Numbered from the stretch's first letter, positions 23,544-33,536 are shown. The stretch is DNA of 64,000 bases from Sphingobium sp. JS3065 (GCF_026427355.1 NZ_CP102664.1:3289501-3353500); one strand, 5' to 3'. Notes: a model not told the origin generated them from the sequence alone. Made by a program: numbers and translations.

Positions 23544-25658
23544 TCAGATCGACAGGCGCGCCGTGACGCGGATGTCCCGTCCCGCCAGGGGAGCGTAATC
23601 CTTCAGGAAACTGGCGGCCCGCCGCGCCTCGACATCGAAGATGTTGTTGGCCGACAGGGTGATGGTCGTCCGGTCATTGCCCATGATGGGCTTGAAGGAA
23701 AGCGAGGCGTTGACCAGCGTGAAACCGTCGGTCGGCGTCTCGGTGTCGGCAATGCGGTTTTGGGCGAAGCTGTGTTCGATCTCGCCCCGCAGGTTCAGCC
23801 GGTCGCCCTGCAATTCGACGCCGCCAAGCAGGCGAAGCGGCGGAATGCGCGGCGCCGGGCCAGTCCCCCGGATGGTGGCGCGAACATAGTCGGCCACGCC
23901 GTCGAGACTGACGGCATAGCCGCCGATCTGCCCGACTTTCAGCGTGCCCTCTGCTTCGAAGCCGAGATAACGGGCATTGGCCTGGAGGTTCTGATAGCAG
24001 GGGAAGTCGAGCGGTTCGCCGCCATTGACCGCCATGCAGACGCCGTCATCGGCCAGCGAGTCATAGATATAGCCGTCAAACCAGTTGTGATAGGCGGACA
24101 GCGAGAACGTATAGCCCTTGCCTTGGCCGCGCAGCGTGCCTTCGATGCCCCAGCTTTTTTCCAGCCCGAAATCCGGGTTGCCCAGTTCGAAGGCCTGTGT
24201 CCCCGCATGGTTGCCGCGCGCGAACAATTCCTCCGCCGACGGCGCGCGCTCGGTGCGGGACAGGTTCAGCCCGGCGCGCCAGCCGGGGACGATTTCCTGA
24301 CTGATTCCCAAAGACCCGGACAGCGCGTCAAAGCTGCGATGATAAGCCGGGTTGAACAGCGTCTCGTCGGCATCCGCGCTGACCCGCGTATGTTCGTAAC
24401 GCCCGCCCAGTTCGACCCGCGTCGCGCCCAGATCGAAGGATTGCAGCGTGAAGAAGCCCAATTGCTCGGTCTGGTTGCGCGGCAGGAACTTCTCCTCCCC
24501 CACGACATGGAAGTTGCGGGCGAAGAACTGCGCGCCGATCGCGCCGTCCCAGCCGCCCCGCTTGGCCTGCACCAGTTCCAGCCGCGATTCGATCGACTGG
24601 TTGTAGAAGGTCGTGCCGACGGTGCCGTCTTCCTCGATCTCCTGATGCTGGTAATCGGCGAAACCGGCCCGCAGGCGGATGGATTCCAGGAAACCGCCAT
24701 TGACCGGCACCTCGGCGCGCAGATCGGCGCGATCCTGCTTCATATGCAGCCGCACCTGCTCCGCCTCCCCATCGGGGCCGAGCGAATAGCGCACCGGCAC
24801 GCCATAGAAATTGTCGGTATGTGCGACCGAGAAGCCCAGATTGCCGCCGTCGGTGATCAGCGCCGCGCCGCCCGCCACTTCCCAGGTCCGCGCCGCGCTG
24901 TTGGGCAGCTTGCCGCGCAGAACGGCCAGATCCTGTATCGCCGGATCGCCGCTGGCGGCGGCCTGGGCGCGCAGGGCAGGGGTCAGAATATAGCTGCCGG
25001 TGTCCAGGTCGCCGCTCTTGGAATAGCTGCCGTCGAAATGGACCACGATCTTGTCGCCGATCGGCGCTTCGATCTCGCCCGATCCGGTGCGTTCATTGGC
25101 GGCGCTGCCATAGGTGGCGATGCCGTCGATATGGATCGCCTCATCGGGCACGCGGCGCGGGATTCGGCCGTCGATCACATTGACCACGCCGCCGATGGCC
25201 GATGACCCATAGAGCAGCGCCGCCGGTCCGCGCAGCACCTCGATCCGGGCGGCCGTCAGCGGATTGATCGCCACGGCATGATCTACGGAGGTGTTGGAGA
25301 CATCGAAACTGCCGATGCCGTCGGTCAAAATGCGCACGCGCTCACCCTGGAAGCCACGCAACACGGGGCGGGAGGCGTTGGGTCCGAAGGATGTCGCTGA
25401 AACGCCCGGCTGGCGGGCCAGCGTCTCACCGATGGTAGGACGCAGATCGCGGGTCAGTTCCTGGCCCGAAACCACCGAAGTGCCCGACAATATGTCGCCC
25501 TGCCGCCGGGGGATGATGGCGGTGACGACAATGTCCGCTCGTTGATCGTGATAGGCCTGTGGAGCGGCGTTGCTGGCGGCGTCTTGGGCAAGGGCGGGAC
25601 AGGCGGCGGAAAGTGCGGACAGGGCGCAACCGGCACGCAACAGCGCGGAACGATACAT
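23544..25658 (-). CDS. TonB-dependent receptor, ZnuD-like
   Basis: 704-residue outer-membrane receptor: signal peptide (about 1-24), plug domain (about 45-160; LRGPAALLYGSSAIGGVVNV) and a 22-strand beta-barrel ending in VTARLSI with an aromatic-poor last strand. The extracellular/barrel segment RTERAPSAEELFARGNHAGT resembles zinc/copper-type receptors such as ZnuD. A Zur-like palindrome lies upstream (25707-25721). Substrate assignment (zinc) is moderate confidence. Confidence 0.82.
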   Translation of the reverse strand: MYRSALLRAGCALSALSAACPALAQDAASNAAPQAYHDQRADIVVTAIIPRRQGDILSGTSVVSGQELTRDLRPTIGETLARQPGVSATSFGPNASRPVLRGFQGERVRILTDGIGSFDVSNTSVDHAVAINPLTAARIEVLRGPAALLYGSSAIGGVVNVIDGRIPRRVPDEAIHIDGIATYGSAANERTGSGEIEAPIGDKIVVHFDGSYSKSGDLDTGSYILTPALRAQAAASGDPAIQDLAVLRGKLPNSAARTWEVAGGAALITDGGNLGFSVAHTDNFYGVPVRYSLGPDGEAEQVRLHMKQDRADLRAEVPVNGGFLESIRLRAGFADYQHQEIEEDGTVGTTFYNQSIESRLELVQAKRGGWDGAIGAQFFARNFHVVGEEKFLPRNQTEQLGFFTLQSFDLGATRVELGGRYEHTRVSADADETLFNPAYHRSFDALSGSLGISQEIVPGWRAGLNLSRTERAPSAEELFARGNHAGTQAFELGNPDFGLEKSWGIEGTLRGQGKGYTFSLSAYHNWFDGYIYDSLADDGVCMAVNGGEPLDFPCYQNLQANARYLGFEAEGTLKVGQIGGYAVSLDGVADYVRATIRGTGPAPRIPPLRLLGGVELQGDRLNLRGEIEHSFAQNRIADTETPTDGFTLVNASLSFKPIMGNDRTTITLSANNIFDVEARRAASFLKDYAPLAGRDIRVTARLSI

Positions 25659-25706
25659 CGGCTCGTCATCCTTGAATCGGGAGGAGATGGGCTCTCCTAT
25701 ATAGAA

Positions 25707-25721
25707 TGATATAGCATATCA
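25707..25721. promoter_or_regulatory. Zur-like palindrome upstream of the TonB receptor
   Basis: TGATAT-AGC-ATATCA, a perfect 15-base palindrome about 50 bases upstream of the receptor start, resembling the AT-rich Fur-superfamily operators of zinc genes in alphaproteobacteria. Confidence 0.4.
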
Positions 25722-25785
25722 ATACCGTTTCGACGCATGGATCAACGTTGATCGTGAAATCGCCCCATCCAGCCGCGAGCCGTCG

Positions 25786-26706
25786 TTAAAGAAAGAGGAA
25801 TTCGGCCAGGGCGGCGGCGGCTGGGCTTTGGGGGCGGATGGCCTGCCGCACCTCTATGGCGGGCAGGGGCCGTTCCAGCGCGATCCGCCTTATCCCTGTC
25901 ATGCGCCCCAGATCGCGCGCCAGCGGGCCGAAGGCCGCGAAGCAGCCGGCCCCTTCGCGCAATATGGTCATGATGTCGAACAGATTGTCGGTTTCCAGCA
26001 CGGGGTCGCCCAGCCGCACGCCGCCGCGCATCAGCGCCTCGTCTATGATCAGCCGCAGGCCGTTGCGAGGCTCCATGGCCAGCGTCGGCAAGGCGGCCAG
26101 TTCCGTCATCGCCACGCTGTCGCGCCGGGCGAGCGGATGGCCAAGTCCGGCATAGAGGTTGATCTGTTCCGACCAGCCATAGCGGGAAGACAGATCGTCC
26201 GTCTCGCCCAGGGCATAGAAATAGGCGATGTCCGCCTTGCCGCGATGCAGCGCCCAGGCCGCTTCGTCGGCCAGATGGACCGTCAGGTCGAGCGTGATGG
26301 CGATATCGTCGTTCGCTGCCTCGAAAGCCGCCAGGGCCTCCTGAAAATGGCCGAAGACCGGCGCTGGCGCGGCCAGGACGATGGTCTCCCGCGAGGGTGC
26401 AGGGGGTTGCGGGGAAGCGCCGGACGGCGGTGGCGCGATGTCGTCGGCCTGATCCACTTGCCAGTTGCCGGGTCGATCCTGCGACAACAGGGTCATGGCC
26501 TGCGCGGTTTTTCGTCCCGCGGCGGTAAGGCGGGCGTCCCCGGCCAGATCATCGAACAGGCGATAGCCCAGGCGCAACTCCAGCGACGCCAGATCGCGCG
26601 CCACATCGTCGGCGGTGGTGCCCAGATCGCGGGCGCAACGCGAAAGGTTGCCTGACGCCACCATCTGCGCGAATATATCCAACTGGCGCAGGGAAGGCGT
26701 GTCCAT
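25786..26706 (-). CDS. LysR-family transcriptional regulator
   Basis: 306 residues. Winged helix at about 4-62 (LRQLDIFAQMVASGNLSRCARDLG), then a Pro-rich linker (about 88-107) longer than usual, then a periplasmic-binding-like effector domain. No divergent target gene is adjacent (tRNA-Gly lies upstream), so the regulon cannot be guessed. Confidence 0.85.
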   Translation of the reverse strand: MDTPSLRQLDIFAQMVASGNLSRCARDLGTTADDVARDLASLELRLGYRLFDDLAGDARLTAAGRKTAQAMTLLSQDRPGNWQVDQADDIAPPPSGASPQPPAPSRETIVLAAPAPVFGHFQEALAAFEAANDDIAITLDLTVHLADEAAWALHRGKADIAYFYALGETDDLSSRYGWSEQINLYAGLGHPLARRDSVAMTELAALPTLAMEPRNGLRLIIDEALMRGGVRLGDPVLETDNLFDIMTILREGAGCFAAFGPLARDLGRMTGIRRIALERPLPAIEVRQAIRPQSPAAAALAEFLFL

Positions 26707-26816
26707 GGCCCCTGATAGTGCAAATATCGTGCGGGGTTAAGGCGGATATTGGCCTGACATCGCTTTGCCATATTGACGGACCCCACCTGATGATGGCAGG
26801 GCGCTCCACCTGACGG

Positions 26817-26890
26817 GCGGGTATAGCTCAATGGTAGAGCACTAGCCTTCCAAGCTTGTGATGCGGGTTCGATCCCCGCTACCCGCTCCA
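26817..26890 (+). tRNA. tRNA-Gly (TCC anticodon)
   Basis: 74 bases with encoded CCA. Acceptor stem GCGGGTA/TACCCGC, D-arm AGCTCAATGGTAGAGC, anticodon loop CTTCCAA containing TCC, T-arm GCGGG-TTCGATC-CCCGC. No integrase is adjacent. Confidence 0.95.
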
Positions 26891-26918
26891 TTTTCCTCCT
26901 AGGGGCCCGTCCCTGCCT

Positions 26919-27113
26919 ATGGGCGATGTCATCAATCTTCGGCAGGCGCGCAAAGCCAGGGCGCGGGCGGACAAGGATCGTCTGGCGCAGCGCAATCGCG
27001 CCAAATTTGGCCGCACCAAGGCTGAACGCCAAGCCCAATCCCTGGAAGAAGAACGAAAGAACCGGCATATCGAAGGAGCGCTTCGCGACAATAAGGGCGA
27101 AGAACCCAACTAA
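26919..27113 (+). CDS. DUF4169 small basic protein
   Basis: 64 residues starting MGDVINLRQARKARARA, with NRAKFGRTKAER in the middle, which is the DUF4169 pattern of alphaproteobacteria. Highly charged and helical, function unknown. It follows the tRNA-Gly by 28 bases. Confidence 0.8.
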   Translation: MGDVINLRQARKARARADKDRLAQRNRAKFGRTKAERQAQSLEEERKNRHIEGALRDNKGEEPN

Positions 27114-27240
27114 CGGTTACGATGAACAGCTGTTAATATCGTCTTTGCTTCAGTCAATTCGTCGGCACTTTTGCCCGATTGGTCCTGAATCGCGAAAAAC
27201 CTGTGCGCTGAATCGGGAATATCGCGGGTTCAACCTGCCT

Positions 27241-28176
27241 ATGACTGGAAACATTCGCTCAATTCGCCCAGCCAGGGCCGCGATTGCCGCTGTTCTGGCC
27301 CTCAGTGCTCCCACCTTGTCCGCGCAGACTGTCGCGCCGTCGGTGGAAACGACTGTCGCGGTTCCCCAGGCGGAGCCGCAGGCCGTCGCACCTGCTCCGG
27401 TTTTTGCGCCGACGCAGCCGGTGATCCAACCGACGCCTTCGGTCGAGCAGCGGCTGGATGCCGCTATTGCGGCGTCCAAAGCCGAGAATGTCGAGGCCGC
27501 CCCGCCTGTTGTGGAGAAGCGCGCCGCGCCCAAGCCCGCGCCTAGGCCGATGGCGCGGGCGGCAGAGCCTGCCGCGCCCGCATATCGCGCCGACCCGCCC
27601 GTGGAGCGTACCGTATCCTCTCCCCCACCGCCGCCCGCCAAAGTCGTCGTGCCGGCTGAACCGCTGCCGCCTGTAACTCGTGCACCTGTTTCCCCATCCG
27701 AAGCCGGGATCGATCCGGCTCTCCTGTGGGCCTTGGGCGGCGGATCCCTGCTGCTTGCCGGGCTGGCGGGCGCCGCGCTGCTACGCAGGCGCAATCGCCC
27801 GGAAGAGGAATGGGTGGAAGAGGTGAGCGTGGCGGTCCCCGTCGAACCCGCGCCGAGACCTGCTTCGCCCGTGCCGCTCATGGCTCCGCCCGCAGCGATC
27901 GTTCCCGCGCGAAGTGACGAGGATCGCAGCCTTGAGGCAATGGTGGCAGCGCCGCCCAGCCCGGAAAACCCGTTTCGCACGCATGCCAAGCGGATGACGC
28001 GCGCCCGATTCCTGCTCGCCCAGCAGCAGGAGCGGGCGGAAACCCCGTCCGCTCCGGTCATGGCTCCTGCCGACTTTCGCCCGCCAGAGTCCATGGGGCC
28101 AGAGTCCAGACAGACGGTTTACCGCTTCGGGTCCGACCGGCGGCGCGAAACCGTCTTCAAGCCCCGGACAAGCTGA
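27241..28176 (+). CDS. Pro/Ala/Val-rich secreted membrane-anchored protein
   Basis: 311 residues from ATG 27241. Signal sequence about 1-30 (ending LSAQT), a long Pro/Ala/Val/Glu low-complexity segment to about 155, then one membrane helix (LLWALGGGSLLLAGLAGAALL, about 160-181) followed by RRRNR, and an acidic/Pro-rich C-terminal cytoplasmic-type tail. The topology resembles sortase-anchor or spacer proteins but no LPxTG is present. No family recognised. Confidence 0.6.
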   Translation: MTGNIRSIRPARAAIAAVLALSAPTLSAQTVAPSVETTVAVPQAEPQAVAPAPVFAPTQPVIQPTPSVEQRLDAAIAASKAENVEAAPPVVEKRAAPKPAPRPMARAAEPAAPAYRADPPVERTVSSPPPPPAKVVVPAEPLPPVTRAPVSPSEAGIDPALLWALGGGSLLLAGLAGAALLRRRNRPEEEWVEEVSVAVPVEPAPRPASPVPLMAPPAAIVPARSDEDRSLEAMVAAPPSPENPFRTHAKRMTRARFLLAQQQERAETPSAPVMAPADFRPPESMGPESRQTVYRFGSDRRRETVFKPRTS

Positions 28177-28336
28177 GTCCGATTGGATTTGCATTAAAAA
28201 TGGGGCGTCGGTTCCGTCCGGCGTCCCCTTTGCCGTGGATTAGTTCGGTTGATTCGGTTGCACTGATGCGCCTTGCCTGATACCGGCCCGCCGGTAATTT
28301 CATGGCCCTTCAGCCTCAAGGAAAGTCGCCCGAACC

Positions 28337-29554
28337 ATGTCCGACAAGATCAACCGCATCGTCCTTGCCTTCTCGGGAGGGCTGGATACCAGCGTGATCC
28401 TGAAATGGCTGCAACAGACTTATCAGTGCGAGGTCGTGACCTTCACCGCCGATCTCGGCCAGGGCGAGGAACTGGAACCCGCGCGCGCCAAGGCCCGGCT
28501 GATGGGCGTCAAGGAAGAGCATATCTTCATCGACGACCTGCGCGAGGAATTCGTGAAGGACTATGTCTTCCCGATGATGCGCTCCAACGCGCTTTATGAG
28601 GGGCTTTATCTGCTCGGCACCTCGATCGCCCGTCCGCTGATCGCCAAGCGCCAGATAGAGATCGCCAGACAGGTCGGGGCCGACGCCGTGTCGCATGGCG
28701 CCACCGGCAAGGGCAACGACCAGGTCCGCTTCGAACTGGGCTATTACGGCCTCGCCCCGGACATCAAGGTGATCGCCCCCTGGCGCGAATGGGATCTGAC
28801 CAGCCGCACGAAGCTGATCGAATTCGCTGAAAAGCACCAGATTCCAATTCCCCGCGACAAGCGCGGCGAAAGCCCCTTCTCGACCGACGCGAACATGCTG
28901 CACACCAGTTCCGAGGGTAAGGTGCTGGAAAATCCGTGGGAAGAAACCCCGGATTATGTCTATTCGCGCACGGTGAACCCGGAGGACGCGCCCGACGCGC
29001 CCGAATATATCACCGTCGATTTCGAGCGTGGCGACGGCGTGGCGATCAACGGCGTCGGCATGTCGCCTGCGACCCTGCTCGAAACCCTCAACGAATATGG
29101 CCGCAAGCATGGTATCGGCCGCCTCGATCTGGTGGAGAACCGCTTCGTCGGCATGAAGTCGCGCGGCATGTACGAAACGCCGGGCGGCACCATCTATCAT
29201 CTCGCCCATCGCGGCATCGAGCAACTGACGCTCGACCGGGGCGCCGCGCATCTCAAGGACGAACTGGCGCCGCGTTATGCCGAACTCATCTATAACGGCT
29301 TCTGGTTCTCGCCGGAGCGCGAGATGCTCCAGGCCGCGATCGACCATAGCCAGGAAAAGGTGACCGGCACCGTCCGCCTGAAGCTGTACAAGGGCGGCGT
29401 CTATGTCGTCGGCCGCAAGTCGCCATACTCGCTCTATAGCGAGAAGGTCGTGACTTTCGAGGACGATGCGGGCGCCTACGACCAGCGTGACGCGGCTGGC
29501 TTCATCAAGCTCAACGCGCTTCGCTTGCGCCTGCTGGGGCGGCGCGACCGCTGA
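28337..29554 (+). CDS. argG: Argininosuccinate synthase
   Basis: Ligates citrulline and aspartate with ATP in arginine synthesis. 405 residues, the usual length, with [12 protein letters not shown] (P-loop-like ATP pyrophosphatase motif, about 11-22) and [14 protein letters not shown] (about 120-133). Stands alone, with its own leader of about 160 bases. Confidence 0.97.
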   Translation: MSDKINRIVLAFSGGLDTSVILKWLQQTYQCEVVTFTADLGQGEELEPARAKARLMGVKEEHIFIDDLREEFVKDYVFPMMRSNALYEGLYLLGTSIARPLIAKRQIEIARQVGADAVSHGATGKGNDQVRFELGYYGLAPDIKVIAPWREWDLTSRTKLIEFAEKHQIPIPRDKRGESPFSTDANMLHTSSEGKVLENPWEETPDYVYSRTVNPEDAPDAPEYITVDFERGDGVAINGVGMSPATLLETLNEYGRKHGIGRLDLVENRFVGMKSRGMYETPGGTIYHLAHRGIEQLTLDRGAAHLKDELAPRYAELIYNGFWFSPEREMLQAAIDHSQEKVTGTVRLKLYKGGVYVVGRKSPYSLYSEKVVTFEDDAGAYDQRDAAGFIKLNALRLRLLGRRDR

Positions 29555-29563
29555 GAATCTTCC

Positions 29564-29622
29564 GTCACCCGATACAAATTGCGACATTTTATCGGGTGAC
29601 GTGACAAAATTGCGGGACAAAA
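29564..29622. promoter_or_regulatory. Inverted and direct repeats upstream of the EF-hand gene
   Basis: Perfect 11-bp inverted repeat GTCACCCGATA (29564-29574) with 29590-29600, followed by two copies of GACAAAA starting at 29603 and 29616. They lie 70-130 bases before the EF-hand gene and could bind the adjacent response regulator. Confidence 0.4.
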
Positions 29623-29691
29623 CTCCCCGATAAGCGTCCTCAAGGGATGGCATGACGCCGTTCGTGACAGATGCTTTGAAGGAAAAATCCA

Positions 29692-30309
29692 ATGATCCGC
29701 AAATTCATGACCACAGTGGCGCTGGGTTCGCTGTTCGTCGGCGGGCTGGCTGCCTCGCACCTTGCTTTCGCTCAGGATGGCCGATCTGATCGCGCCGGGC
29801 CGCGAGGCGGCGGCATGCTGATGAGGGCCGACGCCAACAAGGACGGCGCCGTCACGAAGGCGGAACTGACCGCCGCACTCGAAGCTCGCTTCGTCAGGCT
29901 GGACGCCAACAAGGATGGCAAGATCGACCAGGCGGATCGCGACATCATCCGCCAGCAGCGACTCGATGAACGCTTCGCCGCACTGGATACCGACAGGAAC
30001 GGCCTGATCAGCAAGGCGGAATTCGCCGCCGGGCATCAGGGCCGGGACGGCATGCACGACCGCATGGGCAAGTCCGGCGGGATGGACGGCCGGGGCTGGG
30101 GTCATGGGATGCGTGGCGGTCCGGGCGGTGAGATGAAGAAAGACGGCGCCGTCACCAAGGCCGAGTTCCTGGCCCACCCGCTCGCCCGGTTCGACAAGGC
30201 CGACGCCAATCATGACGGCAAGGTGACCGCCGATGAGATGAAGGCGGCGCGGCAGGCCTTCCGCGACGGTTGGAAGGATCGCAAGGCGCCCCCGCCGCCC
30301 ACCAACTGA
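29692..30309 (+). CDS. Periplasmic EF-hand calcium-binding protein
   Basis: 205 residues with a signal peptide (about 1-27, AFAQ). EF-hand loops of the DxNxDG type: DANKDGAVTKAE, DANKDGKIDQAD, DTDRNGLISKAE and DANHDGKVTADE, plus one degenerate copy (KKDGAVTKAE). A Gly/Met/His-rich linker separates the first three from the rest. Predicted periplasmic Ca-binding. It precedes a two-component system on the same strand, separated by a terminator-like hairpin. Confidence 0.85.
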   Translation: MIRKFMTTVALGSLFVGGLAASHLAFAQDGRSDRAGPRGGGMLMRADANKDGAVTKAELTAALEARFVRLDANKDGKIDQADRDIIRQQRLDERFAALDTDRNGLISKAEFAAGHQGRDGMHDRMGKSGGMDGRGWGHGMRGGPGGEMKKDGAVTKAEFLAHPLARFDKADANHDGKVTADEMKAARQAFRDGWKDRKAPPPPTN

Positions 30310-30313
30310 GAAT

Positions 30314-30348
30314 AAGGGCGAAGGTCGATTTGCAGGCCTTCGCCCTTT
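30314..30348 (+). terminator. Hairpin after the EF-hand gene
   Basis: 11-bp stem AAGGGCGAAGG/CCTTCGCCCTT (30314-30324 with 30337-30347), followed by only a short T-run; probably a partial terminator before the response regulator. Confidence 0.55.
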
Positions 30349-30381
30349 CAACCGGCGCGAGCCCATGACAAGAACCGGACC

Positions 30382-31101
30382 ATGAGCGAACGACCCCATC
30401 TGCTGCTCGTCGACGACGAGCGTTCGATCCGCGAGCCGCTGGCGCAATATCTCGTCCGCAACGGCTTTCGCGTCACGGCTGTCGAAAATGCGGCGGAGGC
30501 GCGGATACGCCTTAACGCCAACGCCATCGATCTGGTGATACTGGACATCATGATGCCGGGCGAGGACGGACTGTCGCTCTGCCGCCATATCCGCGAAACC
30601 AGCGAGATTCCGGTCATCCTGCTGACGGCGAAATCGGAAGAGACCGACCGCATCGTCGGGCTGGAAATGGGCGCGGACGATTATGTGCTGAAACCCTTTT
30701 CCCCGCGCGAACTGGTCGCCCGCATCAAGGTGATCTTCCGCCGGGTCGCGACCGGCGGCCAGCGCGTGACCGCGCCCGACGGCGCCACCTATGCCTTTGC
30801 GGGCTGGCTTCTGAAGACCCAGGAACGCACGCTGGTCGACAGCGAGGGGGTGGCGCTGCCGCTCTCCACGGCGGAATATAATCTGATGATGGCCTTTGCC
30901 ACGCGGCCCAATCAGGTGCTGAGCCGCGACCAGTTGCTGGACATCACCCAGGGACGGGAGGCCAACGCCTTCGACCGGGCGATCGACAACCAGATCAGCC
31001 GCCTGCGCAAGAAGATAGAACCGGACCCCAAAAATCCGACCCTGATCAAGACCGTCTGGGGCGGCGGCTATACCCTGTCCGCGGACGTGCGAAAGCTGTG
31101 A
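30382..31101 (+). CDS. OmpR-family response regulator
   Basis: 239 residues. Receiver domain (1-120) with acidic D11/D12, phospho-acceptor D55 (LVILDIMMPG) and K104 (LKPF), then a winged-helix DNA-binding domain (about 135-235). It overlaps the start of the histidine kinase gene by 4 bases (GTGA), so the two are coupled. Confidence 0.93.
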   Translation: MSERPHLLLVDDERSIREPLAQYLVRNGFRVTAVENAAEARIRLNANAIDLVILDIMMPGEDGLSLCRHIRETSEIPVILLTAKSEETDRIVGLEMGADDYVLKPFSPRELVARIKVIFRRVATGGQRVTAPDGATYAFAGWLLKTQERTLVDSEGVALPLSTAEYNLMMAFATRPNQVLSRDQLLDITQGREANAFDRAIDNQISRLRKKIEPDPKNPTLIKTVWGGGYTLSADVRKL

Positions 31102-32459
31102 GGCGGCTGCGCCCTTGGCCGCAAAGCATCGTCGGCCAGATCATCGTCCTGGTCGCGCTGGCGCTGTTCGTGGCGCAGGCGATCAATTTCGCCCTGTTGT
31201 TGCGCGAACGCCAGCGGATCGAACTGACGGCCCAGACCGCGCCCGGCGTCTACCGGATCGTGGACGCGCTCGACAACCGGCCCGATCGGCATGGGGGTGA
31301 TGGGGGTGATGCCGACCGGCGGGGCCGGGTTCGCTTCCTGGATGCTGCCCCGGTCTTGCAGGGCGTTGCCCGGCCGGATGTTGAGCGCCGTGCCAGCGCG
31401 ATGTTCGAAGATGTGGGCTTTTCTGTCCGCTCGATCCATGCGGTCGAACAGAGCCAGGCGCTGCCCCTGCGGCGCTGGGACAGTTTTCGCTTACGGGCCA
31501 ACCGGGATCGGCACGGCCCCTTGCGCATGACGCGCCTGGCGATGGCGGTCGAATATCAGCCGGGCAAATGGGCGCTGACGCAGACGCGCATCGGGGACCG
31601 GCAGCCGCGCTTCGGCGGATGGCTGGTGGGGCAGACGTTGATCCTCTACGTGATCGTGCTGCTGCCGTTGCTGTGGGTGGGGGGCAGACTGGCGCGGCCG
31701 TTGAAGCAGTTGACCCGTTCGGCGGAGCAATTCGCCCGCACCGGATCGGCCGACCCGGTGGAGGAACGCGGCCCCGGCGACGTGCGTCAGCTCACCATGG
31801 CCTTCAATGCGATGCGGAGCCGTATCTTCGCGATGTTGAGCGAGAAGGACCGGATGCTGGGCGCGATCGGTCACGACCTGCGCACGCCGCTGGCCTCGCT
31901 GCGGGTGCGGGCCGAATCGGTCGAGGACGAGGGCGAGCGCGCCCGCATGTCCGAAACGATCGAGGAAATGAACCGCATGCTGGAGGACATATTGTCGCTG
32001 GCCCGCGCCGGACGCAGTAGCGAGGCGCAGCAGAAGGTCGACCTGTCGGCGCTGGCCGACGCGGTGGTCGAGGATTTTCTGGAACTGGGTTCGCCAGTCG
32101 ATCTGGCGGATAGCGAGCGGGCGGTGGCCGATGTGCGCCCGCAGCAGATTCGCCGGGCGCTGCGCAATCTCATCGAAAACGCCATCGTCTATGGCGAGCG
32201 GGCGCATGTCTCGGTGGAGCGGGGTGATGGGACGATCCGCCTGATCGTCGCGGATGACGGCCCCGGCATATCCGAAGACCGGATGGAGGAGATGATGGAA
32301 CCCTTCACCCGTCTGGAAGGCTCGCGCAATCGGGAGACGGGCGGCGCGGGCCTGGGGCTGGCGCTGGTGCGGGCGATCATGGCCGAACATGGCGGCGCGT
32401 TGAAGCTTGCCAACCGGCCGCAGGGCGGGTTGGAAGCGAGCCTGGTCTTGCCCGCCTGA
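31098..32459 (+). CDS. Sensor histidine kinase
   Basis: 453 residues from GTG 31098. Membrane helices about 10-33 and 178-198 flank a periplasmic sensor of about 140 residues with a Gly/Asp-rich stretch (DRHGGDGGDADRRG). Then come HAMP, the phospho-acceptor His in GAIGHDLRTPLASL (about H258), and a HATPase with NLIENAIVYG and DDGPGI. It pairs with the upstream regulator; the EF-hand gene ahead suggests a metal or envelope signal. Confidence 0.92.
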   Translation: MRRLRPWPQSIVGQIIVLVALALFVAQAINFALLLRERQRIELTAQTAPGVYRIVDALDNRPDRHGGDGGDADRRGRVRFLDAAPVLQGVARPDVERRASAMFEDVGFSVRSIHAVEQSQALPLRRWDSFRLRANRDRHGPLRMTRLAMAVEYQPGKWALTQTRIGDRQPRFGGWLVGQTLILYVIVLLPLLWVGGRLARPLKQLTRSAEQFARTGSADPVEERGPGDVRQLTMAFNAMRSRIFAMLSEKDRMLGAIGHDLRTPLASLRVRAESVEDEGERARMSETIEEMNRMLEDILSLARAGRSSEAQQKVDLSALADAVVEDFLELGSPVDLADSERAVADVRPQQIRRALRNLIENAIVYGERAHVSVERGDGTIRLIVADDGPGISEDRMEEMMEPFTRLEGSRNRETGGAGLGLALVRAIMAEHGGALKLANRPQGGLEASLVLPA

Positions 32460-32705
32460 AACGACCCTGAGCGGACATTGGCATTTCCCATCCCCATAAT
32501 ATTGCTCTCTCTCTTTGCGGGTTCCCCGGCTTCGTTCGTCTTGCGAAGATGTAGGGGTTATTGATCGCCCCCGCCGCATACTGTTCCGCCGAAGAGAGGC
32601 ATGGGTTTCCATCATGTTCGATTGCACAGCTTCCGCCGCCTTGATCCATAAAGGCATCTTCCCCGATAGCGCCGCCCGCGCCACAGTGGCGGAGGAGCGC
32701 CGCTG

Positions 32706-33536
32706 ATGCAGGGGGAGATGATGACTTGGCTCGTACCGCTGGTCGCGATGCTGGGCGCGGGTCTGTTCGCCGGTTTCGCGGCAGGGATTTTCGGGATCGG
32801 CGGCGGTTTCGTGGTGGTGCCCGCTCTGTTCGTGGTGCTGCCGCTGCTGGGGGGCACGCATGAGGCCATCGCCCATGTCGCCATCGGCACGTCCGCCGCG
32901 ACGATCATCGTGACGTCGATCCGCTCGCTCCTCGCCCATGCCAAGCGCGGCGCGGTGGAGTTCGAAGTGCTCAAGACATGGGCGCCGTGGATCATCCTGG
33001 GCGACGGCGTCGGCGTATTGCTGGCCGGTCATGTGGACGGGCACATCCTGACCATGATCTTCGCGGTCGGCGTGTTCCTGATGTCGCTCAATTTCCTGCT
33101 GCCCAAGGTCGGTGGCAAGGTGATCAGCGACACCATGCCGTCCGGCATCGCCCGCGTTGGCATCGCTGGGGGCCTAGGCACCTTTTCCGCGCTGCTGGGC
33201 ATCGGCGGCGGCACCATCGCCATCATGGTGATGACGTTGTGCGGGCGTTCCATCCATCGCGCCATCGCCACCGCATCGGGCATCGGCACGCTGATCGCCA
33301 TTCCCAGCGCCATCGGCTTCGCGCTGATCGGCCTCAAGGAAACGGGTCTGCCCTGGGGATCGCTGGGCTATGTCAACATTCCCGCGACGCTGGCCATCGC
33401 CTCCATGTCGATCCTCACCGCGCCGCTGGGCGTGGCGGCAGCGCACAGCCTTCCTGCGGCGCCGCTCAAGAAGTTCTTCGGCATCTATCTGGTCGTCATC
33501 GCCTTCGTGATGTTCCGCAACGCCATCAAGATGTGA
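32706..33536 (+). CDS. TauE/SafE-family permease
   Basis: 276 residues, about eight membrane helices, with the family's duplicated glycine-rich signatures (FAAGIFGIGGGFVVVPAL near the N terminus and FSALLGIGGGTIAIMVM in the second half). Members export sulfite, sulfoacetate or related anions. Start ATG 32706 has GGAGGAG 8 bases upstream. Substrate unknown. Confidence 0.85.
   Translation: MQGEMMTWLVPLVAMLGAGLFAGFAAGIFGIGGGFVVVPALFVVLPLLGGTHEAIAHVAIGTSAATIIVTSIRSLLAHAKRGAVEFEVLKTWAPWIILGDGVGVLLAGHVDGHILTMIFAVGVFLMSLNFLLPKVGGKVISDTMPSGIARVGIAGGLGTFSALLGIGGGTIAIMVMTLCGRSIHRAIATASGIGTLIAIPSAIGFALIGLKETGLPWGSLGYVNIPATLAIASMSILTAPLGVAAAHSLPAAPLKKFFGIYLVVIAFVMFRNAIKM

Noticed and set aside
28205-28240. 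GC hairpin after the Pro-rich protein gene
   Set aside because: Arms are imperfectly paired and the T-run is short, so a terminator call is not supported.
32515-32706. A 63-residue + strand frame before the TauE/SafE gene
   Set aside because: No convincing start, Arg-rich sequence, no recognisable family, and it overlaps the likely leader of the permease gene.
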